From an uncultured Bacteroidota bacterium (GTDB lineage Bacteria > Bacteroidota > Bacteroidia > Bacteroidales > UBA932), in assembly GCA_937901965.1 (NCBI GenBank), contig CALGSW010000004.1, positions 1 to 22,260 on the forward strand: a stretch of DNA of 22,260 nt. Reading direction: 5' to 3'. Below are positions 9,860 to 16,902 of this stretch, one piece after another. The position numbers and the translations under genes are program-made. The notes beneath the pieces were generated by a model that was given only the letters and a program-made list of their open reading frames with translations, was not told where the DNA came from and made no database searches. How positions within the stretch are numbered: the first letter of the stretch is position 1; each line of letters starts with the position of its first letter.

Positions 9860-9875
9860 GTTAGTATACACTAAC
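9860..9875. promoter_or_regulatory. Probable MarR operator before the ATPase gene
   Basis: The inverted repeat GTTAGTATACACTAAC has 6-bp arms, GTTAGT and ACTAAC, around ATAC. It lies in the 41-base gap between the marR stop and the ATPase ATG. The same architecture, GTTAG-N6-CTAAC, recurs in the marR promoter at 10321-10336. Only these two copies were noticed, both at positions where the MarR protein would act. A weak TAATTTTT box lies just upstream on the minus strand, so an internal promoter is possible but unproven. Confidence 0.65.
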
Positions 9876-9891
9876 TATATATTTAAAAAAA

Positions 9892-10308
9892 TTATCTCTC
9901 TTTTAAGACTCTTAACAATAAATCTTCCAGCACTTTAACTTCGTCTTCATTTAATTTTCTAAGAAATATCTCGGCGATTCTTTTGTGAGCATAATCGTGC
10001 ATCTGATTAATTAATTTACCCTTTTCTGTCAGATGAAGATGAACACTTCTTCTGTCGTGATCTGATCTTACTCTGTACACATATTCCTTATCTATCAACT
10101 TATCAACTGCTACTTTTACTGTTGGTTTTGATAGCTTCAACTGTTGAGCCAATTCAGTTATATTTGGATTATCCAGGTGATGTATGACCTCCAGATAATT
10201 CATTTGATTTGAGGTAAGGTGCAGTAAATTAAACTGCTCCTTTGCCTCTTCCTCTATATTCCCAATGAACGAAGAGAGATCAGATATAACATTAATTAAT
10301 TTTTTCAT
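9892..10308 (-). CDS. MarR-family transcriptional regulator
   Basis: A 138-residue winged-helix dimeric regulator, the usual size for the MarR family. An N-terminal dimerisation helix is followed by the helix-turn-helix ITELAQQLKLSKPTVKVAVDKL (about 50-71) and the beta-wing with the typical SDHDRRSVHLHLTEKG pattern (82-97). The C-terminal helices DEVKVLEDLLLRVL complete the dimer interface. MarR proteins usually repress neighbouring export genes and release DNA when they bind a ligand. Here the gene leads an operon with an ATPase, an RND pump and an adaptor, and matching inverted repeats flank it at 10321-10336 and 9860-9875. Autoregulation and ligand-induced efflux are inferred. No metal-binding Cys/His cluster is evident, so the inducer could be an organic compound as well as a metal. 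Confidence 0.92.
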   Translation of the reverse strand: MKKLINVISDLSSFIGNIEEEAKEQFNLLHLTSNQMNYLEVIHHLDNPNITELAQQLKLSKPTVKVAVDKLIDKEYVYRVRSDHDRRSVHLHLTEKGKLINQMHDYAHKRIAEIFLRKLNEDEVKVLEDLLLRVLKER

Positions 10309-10312
10309 GCTG

Positions 10313-10342
10313 CAAATATAGTTAGTAAGTGCTAACTACAAT
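10313..10342 (-). promoter_or_regulatory. Promoter of the marR-efflux operon
   Basis: On the minus strand a -7 box TATATTTG (10320-10313) matches the Bacteroidota consensus TAnnTTTG. It is preceded after 18 bases by ATTG (10342-10339), a fair -33 element. The spacer is almost filled by the inverted repeat at 10321-10336, a classical position for a repressor. The -7 box ends only four bases before the marR ATG, so the transcript would have almost no leader. An AT palindrome at 10344-10357 lies upstream and could act as an UP-like element. Confidence 0.65.
10321..10336. promoter_or_regulatory. Probable MarR operator in the marR promoter
   Basis: The inverted repeat GTTAGTAAGTGCTAAC has arms GTTAG and CTAAC around a 6-bp centre and occupies the spacer between the -33 and -7 boxes. 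It shares the GTTAGTA start and CTAAC end with the site at 9860-9875. Confidence 0.7.
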
Positions 10343-10399
10343 CATTTTTTAAAAAATTTTTAATTGGAGATATTCGCTTTCCTTTAAAGGATTTAAATG

Positions 10400-11854
10400 C
10401 TAAATGGCTTCAATCTTCTGAATTCCATCTTTGTTGAGTACTATTCTGTATTTCTTCAAATCATTCTGATTTTCATTTCTTTTTTGGATAATCAGATTGA
10501 TATAATAAAATTTCTTGCCCTTTATTACTTTTAACCCCTCATTGTCGTCTTGAAGAAAAAGAGGAAAATCAGGATTATCCATATTTCTGAGAAAGTTGTA
10601 AGTATTAAATCGAAGTATAGAATTAACACCTGAAAAGTAGTATGGGCTTATCATATTAAGCTTATCTCTGTCAATATGCATATTGACTCGGTAAAGTATT
10701 ACTTTTTCAGATTCCTTCCTGTAAATGGCATCAATTATAGGAGCTCTCCCTCTCGCCTTGAGGACATCATTCGGCACCTTACTGTCAGTGATAAAATCCA
10801 TACTCTCTTTTGCCCATCCAATATCAGTATTGTTAATATTCAAAGCGAACTTATGGTCAAAATATTTTGATCCCATTTTGTGGGCAAAATAGTATCTCGA
10901 CATCTCTTTTATTCTGTCTTTTAGCATATAACTTACCACTAACGCAACAAAGAGAGGCATTGTGTAGTTCCCGAATTTTTGCTGAACAGAAAATGCAATT
11001 ATTGTTGCAAATATCATTGAGATACCCGCTGCCATACTATACATAATTTGTTCAGTAAGCACTCCGTCCTTCCTTTTTTTCACATTAAGGTAAAGGTGAC
11101 TCTCTGCATATTTCTTTAAAAGGCCTAGTCTGTAGACAAAATCCTTGCTTCCATCAGAATCCTCCTCTACTATACCATATCCTCTGCTTTTTTTGTAATC
11201 AACTATATGATTTATAAGATTTAGTATTGACTCTTTATGATTATCATACAGTACTGACTCCTTTTTCTTAATTACTTTCAGAAGTAAAAAACAGTATTTT
11301 TCAATTACATTGCACAAAAACTCTTCAGAATACGCGTATGAATTCCTTAGCCTTTCATCAAGTTTAGGGATGTTTATGATTTGAAAAAGCTCTCTGTAAG
11401 TATCAAAAATGGCCCTGACATTGCTTGAGAAATTCTGGATAAGATATTCGCAATCCGGGTTCTTAGAGTTACCTATGTGATTTACCTCATCTCTTAATGA
11501 ACTCTTAAGTATTGAAATAAACATTTTAAGCTGATATTCACATTCTTCAGAATTTAATCTTGTAGGTTGAGCAATATAAACTTTAAATGATTTCTGAAGG
11601 TATGAAAGTGGAGAATTGTCTTTCCAGATTATCTGCCTAAGCTGATAAACAGGTGTTATTAATCTGATATTTGATTTAAGATCTTTATAAAAATCTGTTT
11701 TTGAATAGCTGAACCTGTTTATGTCAAGGCTATTTGGTATGAAAAGCCAAATATTAAATGAAAACTCATTAATTTTTAGCCGTTTTCTTGCTTCAAAGCC
11801 AACCTTAATTTCAGCTGAATATTTATCGTGTTGCTTAACCAGTTCATCTATCAT
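10400..11854 (-). CDS. Unrecognised membrane-attached protein (484 residues)
   Basis: I do not recognise the family. The first about 265 residues are soluble, mixed alpha/beta and then strongly helical and basic (for example KYCFLLLKVIKKKES, 187-201). Two closely spaced membrane segments follow (about 269-290 and 298-312, separated by QQKFGNYTMP), probably a hairpin with both large domains in the cytoplasm. The C-terminal 170 residues are rich in beta-type segments. There is no signal peptide. Conserved-looking Cys, His or catalytic motifs are not evident. The ATG at 11854 lies 19 bases after the stop of the anion-transporter gene, so the two are almost certainly one transcript. A role in controlling or assisting that transporter is only a guess from position. 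Confidence 0.75.
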   Translation of the reverse strand: MIDELVKQHDKYSAEIKVGFEARKRLKINEFSFNIWLFIPNSLDINRFSYSKTDFYKDLKSNIRLITPVYQLRQIIWKDNSPLSYLQKSFKVYIAQPTRLNSEECEYQLKMFISILKSSLRDEVNHIGNSKNPDCEYLIQNFSSNVRAIFDTYRELFQIINIPKLDERLRNSYAYSEEFLCNVIEKYCFLLLKVIKKKESVLYDNHKESILNLINHIVDYKKSRGYGIVEEDSDGSKDFVYRLGLLKKYAESHLYLNVKKRKDGVLTEQIMYSMAAGISMIFATIIAFSVQQKFGNYTMPLFVALVVSYMLKDRIKEMSRYYFAHKMGSKYFDHKFALNINNTDIGWAKESMDFITDSKVPNDVLKARGRAPIIDAIYRKESEKVILYRVNMHIDRDKLNMISPYYFSGVNSILRFNTYNFLRNMDNPDFPLFLQDDNEGLKVIKGKKFYYINLIIQKRNENQNDLKKYRIVLNKDGIQKIEAI

Positions 11855-11873
11855 AATTAAATCAGAAACTTAA

Positions 11874-13472
11874 CTAAAAAACTCCGTTTGGGGTATAACC
11901 CAGCCAGTGAAGCATAGTTTCACCCCATATAATTATTAAAAGCCAGCTGATAATTACCATAGTTATTCCAAATTTAAATGTGTCTGATATACTATAGTGA
12001 TTGGTTGTATAAAGTAATGCAGCAGGCTTGCTGTTAAATGGCAGGACATACACATGTTCAATTAAGAGTGCTACAGGAAATGACAAACTCATTATGGGGT
12101 ATCCGAATTTTTGAGCAATTCCAATCGCAATTGGCACAAAGATCAATGCCCTCATAGTCTTAGACTGAAAGAAAATACCACTAAAAATCATGACAAATGT
12201 CAACCCCAAGTAGAGCACCCAGAAAGGAGTTTCTGCAGTTATTCCAAAATGGCTGAATACAAAATCTACCATTATTGCCGGTAAATCAGTCACCTCAAGA
12301 CCTGCTCCGAGAGTGTATGCTCCTGCAGAGAAAAGCATCAGGTGCCAGGGAATATCTACATCATTCCACTTTACAATACCAATTCCCGGAAGCAGGGCAA
12401 CTACAGCCCCCATAAAAGCTACTGCAGTTTGTGAAATGCCATGCTGTTTATCTGTAGCCCAAAGCAAAAGAACAATGAGAAAGATTGCTATGGCTTTAAA
12501 TTCTTCCGTTTTCATTTTACCCAGAAGAGTATACTCTTGCCTTAATCTTTCCATCCCCCCCTCTATTTGAGGGATCCGCTCTCCCGGCTTCATAGGGAAT
12601 ATAATTTTGGTTCCTACTATCCAGCCAATAATGATTAGCAGCAGACATAAAGGGAAAGCTGCAAAGAACCAATCCTGAAATCCAAACATTGACATACCCA
12701 TAGCCCCTGCAATCAGGGATCCGGCAAGTAAATTTGCACCAGATCCCGTTATGAATCCGCTAGCTCCGATGTTAATCTGGAAAAGGTTTTGGAGAACAAT
12801 ATTCCTCCCAAAATTATTCCTTTTGTCAGGAGTCGCTCCATAAATTGCTGCAATAACCATAAATATTGGAAGAAGGATTGTTGCTTTTGCAGTAGTTGCC
12901 GATATAAATACGGAAAGGACAACATTAATAACTATAAAGCTTATAAAAATCCATGTCGCATTCTTACCGAAACGAATAACAAACCACAATGCAAAGCGTT
13001 TTGCCACCCTTGTTTTAACAAGCATACTTGCAAGAACAAATGATAGAATATTAAGCCACATTACGGGATGACCAAGCTGGGCATATGCCAGCTTTTCTGA
13101 AGTTACACCTGTCAGAACCATAGTGATAATAACAAGCAGCGAAGTCAGATAATTCGGGATAGCCTCTGTTATCCATAAGACAATTGATGCCGCAAAAATT
13201 GCAAGCATTGCATAGTTTATCCTGCTGAAACCATCTGAGCCAAGATCGCCAAACCTTTTTAAAGCATCCCCCTTAAGTAAATCCGGGCTAATATTATTAA
13301 GAAACGAAATATCTGCAAAAAAGTATATAAGAACAAAAACAAGAACAGCAAGCGGACCACCAGCCCACTCCATCCACTTCTCAAAGCCCTCTTTTTTATT
13401 CTTCTTTAGTTTTTCCACACGATAGTTGTTCATATCAAGAACATCGTGTACATTATCATTTGCAGTATTCAT
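11874..13472 (-). CDS. DASS/SLC13-type anion transporter
   Basis: A 532-residue membrane protein of the divalent-anion:sodium symporter family, which imports dicarboxylates, sulfate or phosphate. The early WxTExIP signature (VLWITEAIPNYLTSLL, 98-113) and the two-fold repeat of hairpin regions support this. The substrate and sodium motifs, usually SNT in each half, are replaced by SAT (191-193, ISATTAKATILLPI) and SKT (437-439, FFQSKTMRALIFVPI). Specificity may therefore be unusual. The longer reading from 13508 would put its start codon inside the loop of a terminator hairpin, so I use the ATG at 13472. About 35 charged cytoplasmic residues then precede the first helix. A DASS protein beside a phosphate operon suggests phosphate or a carboxylate as substrate, without proof. 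Confidence 0.87.
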   Translation of the reverse strand: MNTANDNVHDVLDMNNYRVEKLKKNKKEGFEKWMEWAGGPLAVLVFVLIYFFADISFLNNISPDLLKGDALKRFGDLGSDGFSRINYAMLAIFAASIVLWITEAIPNYLTSLLVIITMVLTGVTSEKLAYAQLGHPVMWLNILSFVLASMLVKTRVAKRFALWFVIRFGKNATWIFISFIVINVVLSVFISATTAKATILLPIFMVIAAIYGATPDKRNNFGRNIVLQNLFQINIGASGFITGSGANLLAGSLIAGAMGMSMFGFQDWFFAAFPLCLLLIIIGWIVGTKIIFPMKPGERIPQIEGGMERLRQEYTLLGKMKTEEFKAIAIFLIVLLLWATDKQHGISQTAVAFMGAVVALLPGIGIVKWNDVDIPWHLMLFSAGAYTLGAGLEVTDLPAIMVDFVFSHFGITAETPFWVLYLGLTFVMIFSGIFFQSKTMRALIFVPIAIGIAQKFGYPIMSLSFPVALLIEHVYVLPFNSKPAALLYTTNHYSISDTFKFGITMVIISWLLIIIWGETMLHWLGYTPNGVF

Positions 13473-13490
13473 ATAGTTGTTTATGTTTAG

Positions 13491-13529
13491 AAAAATGTCC
13501 ACTCGCATATTAATCCTTAGCGAGTGGAC
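13491..13529 (-). terminator. Intrinsic terminator after the phosphate operon
   Basis: The perfect 10-bp inverted repeat GTCCACTCGC / GCGAGTGGAC (13497-13506 and 13520-13529) has a 13-base loop. On the minus strand ATTTTTCT follows directly, as in a rho-independent terminator. It lies 12 bases after the CYTH stop and separates the phosphate operon from the transporter operon. Confidence 0.85.
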
Positions 13530-13541
13530 TTTGTTACATAA

Positions 13542-14012
13542 TTACCACTTAGTATAGGGATTCTTCATCAGCATAGAGTTGTAATATCTGGCATCTCCAG
13601 TTACCTCTTCTCCCAGCCAGGCCGGTTTCGCAAATACTTCGTTCTCTGACTCAAGCTCAATTTCAGCGACAATCAAACCATTATTGTCTCCATAGAATTC
13701 ATCTACTTCAAAAGTGTGCTTCCCGGCTTTTATTTCATACCGTGTTTTATCAATTACGCCGGGTTCACAAATTTTCAGAAGATCTTCCACATCTTTGACA
13801 GGAATCTCCATCTCCCACTCAAATCGGGAAGCACCGCTTTCACTTCCAACTCCCTTTACTGTTATAAAGCCTCTTTTGCCTTTGACTCTTACCCTTACAG
13901 TACGCTCCGGAATAGAAGAGAGGTAGCCCTGTGTTATACGAGTCTCTTTGGAGGCCTCTCTCTTAAAGTCCTCTGACTTTACGAGAAATTTCCTTTCAAT
14001 CTCTTGTGCCAT
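13542..14012 (-). CDS. CYTH-domain triphosphate tunnel metalloenzyme
   Basis: A 156-residue protein made almost entirely of one CYTH domain, the eight-stranded tunnel fold that binds triphosphate chains with a divalent metal. It has the N-terminal ExExK signature EIERKFL (E4, E6, K8), basic strands TVRVRVKG and FITVKG, RFEWEMEI (63-70), KTRYEIKAG (89-97), and acidic strands FEVDEF (101-106) and IVAEIELES (115-122) that would hold metal. Its size matches small bacterial tripolyphosphatases, although class IV adenylate cyclase and thiamine-triphosphatase relatives share the fold. The ATG at 14012 is one base after the preceding stop, while a TTG at 14027 would overlap it, so the ATG is preferred. 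It ends the phosphate operon just before the terminator, which favours tri- or polyphosphate as substrate. Confidence 0.9.
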   Translation of the reverse strand: MAQEIERKFLVKSEDFKREASKETRITQGYLSSIPERTVRVRVKGKRGFITVKGVGSESGASRFEWEMEIPVKDVEDLLKICEPGVIDKTRYEIKAGKHTFEVDEFYGDNNGLIVAEIELESENEVFAKPAWLGEEVTGDARYYNSMLMKNPYTKW

Positions 14013-14013
14013 A

Positions 14014-14658
14014 TTATTCGTTTGCAAAAGGTTTATTTATCATTCCTATTACTCTTTTAATTGCCTGCAGATAATTAATGTTCTCAACACCCTCCAGCCC
14101 CACATCTTTAATTGTCTTGAGAATATCATCCACCTCAGTTGACTCCGAGTTTATTGTCATGAGCTTTGCTCCGTTTATCAGGACTACTCCGGTTTCACAA
14201 ATAGTGTTATTCACCATATAGCCGAATCTTTGTTTGTATACTCTGACAGCCTGCAAATCCGGGTGTTTTTCAACCATATCCATAAACTCTTCGTATGAGT
14301 ATTCCTCCTTCTGAAGGGGAGAAAATTCAACCATAAACGCAGGAAATACCTCTTTTGTTAAAACCTCTGCAGATAAAGGAAACTCTCCTTTCATAAGTGG
14401 ATTCCACTGCTCAAGACCATTCACGGAGCAGACAAATGTTTTTATATCCATTTTACCGTCCCTGATCTTGGTATTATTGATATCATTTGTTTTGGATACA
14501 ATATATATCTCTGTGCTTGTTCTCTCCCAAACTTTTTCCGGAACCGGAACTGAGAGCCTGGCCATGCGCATAGCCTCCTTTTCAAAATTTTGTCCAAAAG
14601 TTCTGAACTCGAATCTTGGTTTGGAGATCTCGCCTATTTTAAGTTCTTCTTTACTCAT
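14014..14658 (-). CDS. Probable divergent CYTH-like (triphosphate tunnel) protein
   Basis: A 214-residue cytoplasmic protein without a signal peptide. I infer a distant tunnel-fold relation from the ordered pattern of charged strands. These are RFEFRTFG (15-22), STEIYIVS (48-55), NTKIRDGKMDIKTF (62-75, with K64, R66, D71 and K73 alternating inward), AVRVYKQRFGYMV (137-149, K142 and R144), ICETGVVL (153-160) and KLMTINSES (165-173). The basic strands followed by acidic ones are the CYTH layout, but the ExExK start is reduced to EFR. An insert (about 76-135, with QWNPLMKGEFPL) separates the two halves. It could equally be a separate uncharacterised family. It is coupled to the classical CYTH gene (one base apart) and follows the lipoprotein gene by 17 bases in the phosphate operon. 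Confidence 0.6.
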   Translation of the reverse strand: MSKEELKIGEISKPRFEFRTFGQNFEKEAMRMARLSVPVPEKVWERTSTEIYIVSKTNDINNTKIRDGKMDIKTFVCSVNGLEQWNPLMKGEFPLSAEVLTKEVFPAFMVEFSPLQKEEYSYEEFMDMVEKHPDLQAVRVYKQRFGYMVNNTICETGVVLINGAKLMTINSESTEVDDILKTIKDVGLEGVENINYLQAIKRVIGMINKPFANE

Positions 14659-14675
14659 AAATAATATTTTTAATA

Positions 14676-15500
14676 TTAGTTTGCATTATTATTGGAAGAT
14701 CCTCTTGTAGGGTTAGTAAATGTGACAAGAGTAGACGATCCGTCAGGCTTTCTTCCGTAGGATTTTTTCCCGGACAAAGCTATGGTACTAAAATCAAGTG
14801 ACGCAACAAGTACGCCTGAAGGATTCTCCAGATAGACTGCATCCCCGCTTGTGCTAAGTCCAAACTGCACTGCCTCTTCGTTATACTCGGTTGTAAGTAC
14901 CAGAAAACCCTTTGCAGCAATAGTAAGGTTGCCTAAAACCCTTTTAGGCTTGGAAGTACCGTATATGCCTCCGTCTGAGAGGAGATAACCACTCAGATTT
15001 ACAGGGATTTCCGAATTATTGTAAATCTCTATCCAGTCTGGATTTGTAGCATCTTTTGTTCCGTCTGCAAAGGCCTCATTAACAAAGAGGCTTATAACAG
15101 TTGATGCTCCAACAGTATAAGATGCAAATTGAGATGGAGCATTTGCAGGATATCTTGATACAAATCCGTCCTGATTGGCAACTTCAATGAAGTATTGTAC
15201 AACAGAATTCATTGCCTGAGCCGGAATTGTTCCGGTATAGGTAAAACTTGCCTGAGCTGTCATTGGGACTGATGTAAAAGAAGATGCTCCTGATATTTTG
15301 TACATTAATGCAACTGATGAAACACCTTTTAAATCAGTAATTTTTGCAGTTACAACAACTGGCTCTGTTGATTTGGGTGCTGCAGGTACAGATGAAACAT
15401 TAGCAATAGATGCCGGCCCCTCAAATATCTGATCTTTGACACACGATTGAGTCATAAACAATGACAAGACAAGAATCAATATGAATAATTTATTTTTCAT
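14676..15500 (-). CDS. Lipoprotein with a C-terminal lamin-tail domain
   Basis: A 274-residue envelope lipoprotein. The signal peptide ends in TQSC, giving lipidation at Cys20. A first beta-sandwich domain (about 38-130, with PVVVTAKITDLKGVSSVALMY and YFIEVANQDG) looks Ig-like. A lamin-tail domain follows (about 137-262), recognisable by VNEAFADG, NPDWIEIYNNSEIPVNLSGYLLSDGG and the LTIAAKGFLVL strand, near a GDAVYLENPSG segment. Bacterial lamin-tail domains are extracytoplasmic modules, often attached to nucleases, phosphatases or surface proteins. Here no enzyme domain is present, so binding or scaffolding is likely. Its place between the phosphate porin and the CYTH genes suggests it helps capture a phosphorylated substrate or holds a complex at the outer membrane, which is inference. 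Confidence 0.85.
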   Translation of the reverse strand: MKNKLFILILVLSLFMTQSCVKDQIFEGPASIANVSSVPAAPKSTEPVVVTAKITDLKGVSSVALMYKISGASSFTSVPMTAQASFTYTGTIPAQAMNSVVQYFIEVANQDGFVSRYPANAPSQFASYTVGASTVISLFVNEAFADGTKDATNPDWIEIYNNSEIPVNLSGYLLSDGGIYGTSKPKRVLGNLTIAAKGFLVLTTEYNEEAVQFGLSTSGDAVYLENPSGVLVASLDFSTIALSGKKSYGRKPDGSSTLVTFTNPTRGSSNNNAN

Positions 15501-15517
15501 GACTTAATATTTTAAAT

Positions 15518-16882
15518 TTAGAAAGCTATCTGGAATCTTACACCTAACATACCGTAATCGTCGCCACCTTTTCCAGCAGGATCAGCAACTTTTTGAGGGT
15601 CCTTTGTAAGGTTGCCTTCAACATCTCTGCCAACAAACAATTTCTTCTTACCGCTTGCATACCTGTCATGATTAACATAGCTGTAATTAATCTGGAATTT
15701 AAAATTGTATCCGGTATAAATATTCAACCCGGCAGTGATTCCTTCTGCAGAGCCACCATAAATCTCTTTGCTGTTTAGATTTACATAATCGTAACGCAAA
15801 ACAAATTCAACATCTCCCCACTTTTTACCCAGTTTTGGCATTGTAAATTCTCCCTCTCCTTTATTGTAAACCTGTCTTCCGCCAAATAGCATATAACCTC
15901 CCTCAATATGATAACCTCCAAAATTCAGAGTCTCTAAATCATTCTTTCTTATAAGATTATTTCTCATTATCTCGCTTTGAAGATAGAGACCTTTATAAAA
16001 AGCTGCTATTTCAAAATTTAGAAAACTTTCGTGACACATATTCGGAATCAGGTCTGTATCCAAATACTTCTTACGGTTGATATTACTAAGTGATCTTGCG
16101 CTGTACCTTGCCATACCCCATTCACCCGGAGCAACGCTTGTTTTAGGAGTTCTGTAAGAGTAAGCAACTCCCAGGTGAAGTCCGTAATCAGTTTTGTGAT
16201 TAAATGGTTGATATACAAATTTACCTGTCAGAGAATATCCCTCATCACGGCCAAAATCTTTATTATTGTCCTCTGTATAAATAGCTTTTTCCGAATCCTC
16301 AATCTCCTGGAAGAAGATACCCCCTACAGCAAGAAATTTCTTCCCTGAGTATGATGTCTCCCAACCAATATGCCTTGATGGAGCAAATGTTCCAACCTCC
16401 AAAGATCTTTCCATAAATTTAACATATCTTGAAGTTGTAGTCTGAGTCATAGAGAAAGGCTCTTTAAAATTGCCCACTCTGCTTGAGAGTCCTTTAGTAA
16501 AATCATACTGGAGATAAGCATCATTCAATTCAAGAATTCCATTCGCTACATTTATATCCAGTTCTGCATATAAATTTTTGTTTATCAGAGTTTTTACAGC
16601 AAGCCGGGCTCTTCTGATTTTAGCACCGTTGCCAATTTCATTGAGAGTATTTTTTGAAAAAAACTGAGCATCAGCTTGTACTCTCACATCCAACCAAAGT
16701 TTATAATCCTGGCTTTTAGATTCAAATACAAGAATCCCGTTACGGGCTTCTGCAGACAGAAATTTCCTGTCTTTAATAATGTTTCCGTATTGGTCATAAA
16801 GCACCTCTTGTTTTGCAGGCTCCTGGCCATACAATATTGCCGCTAGAGGAAGAAGCATAAGTGTTAATAAAAAATTTTTCAT
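15518..16882 (-). CDS. Phosphate-selective porin (OprO/OprP family)
   Basis: A 454-residue outer-membrane beta-barrel. The signal peptide (about 1-19, ending LAAILYGQ) is followed by alternating amphipathic strands throughout, such as YKLWLDVRVQADAQFF, RRARLAVKTLINKNLYAELDINVA, VGNFKEPFSM and VEFVLRYDYVNLNS. The last residue is Phe in GVRFQIAF, the usual barrel signal for outer-membrane insertion. The segments KIRRARLAVK and RVGNFKEPFSMTQTTTSRYVKFMER are typical of the OprO/P family, whose lysine- and arginine-lined pores pass phosphate or polyphosphate. It follows the PiT transporter gene by 20 bases, so outer- and inner-membrane phosphate uptake would be co-expressed. Confidence 0.9.
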   Translation of the reverse strand: MKNFLLTLMLLPLAAILYGQEPAKQEVLYDQYGNIIKDRKFLSAEARNGILVFESKSQDYKLWLDVRVQADAQFFSKNTLNEIGNGAKIRRARLAVKTLINKNLYAELDINVANGILELNDAYLQYDFTKGLSSRVGNFKEPFSMTQTTTSRYVKFMERSLEVGTFAPSRHIGWETSYSGKKFLAVGGIFFQEIEDSEKAIYTEDNNKDFGRDEGYSLTGKFVYQPFNHKTDYGLHLGVAYSYRTPKTSVAPGEWGMARYSARSLSNINRKKYLDTDLIPNMCHESFLNFEIAAFYKGLYLQSEIMRNNLIRKNDLETLNFGGYHIEGGYMLFGGRQVYNKGEGEFTMPKLGKKWGDVEFVLRYDYVNLNSKEIYGGSAEGITAGLNIYTGYNFKFQINYSYVNHDRYASGKKKLFVGRDVEGNLTKDPQKVADPAGKGGDDYGMLGVRFQIAF

Positions 16883-16902
16883 GTTTCTAAGTATGTTGGT
16901 TA

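Noticed and set aside
13473..13508. Twelve extra N-terminal residues for the anion transporter (start at 13508)
   Set aside because: The start codon and following codons lie inside an intrinsic terminator hairpin, and the ATG at 13472 gives a normal protein.
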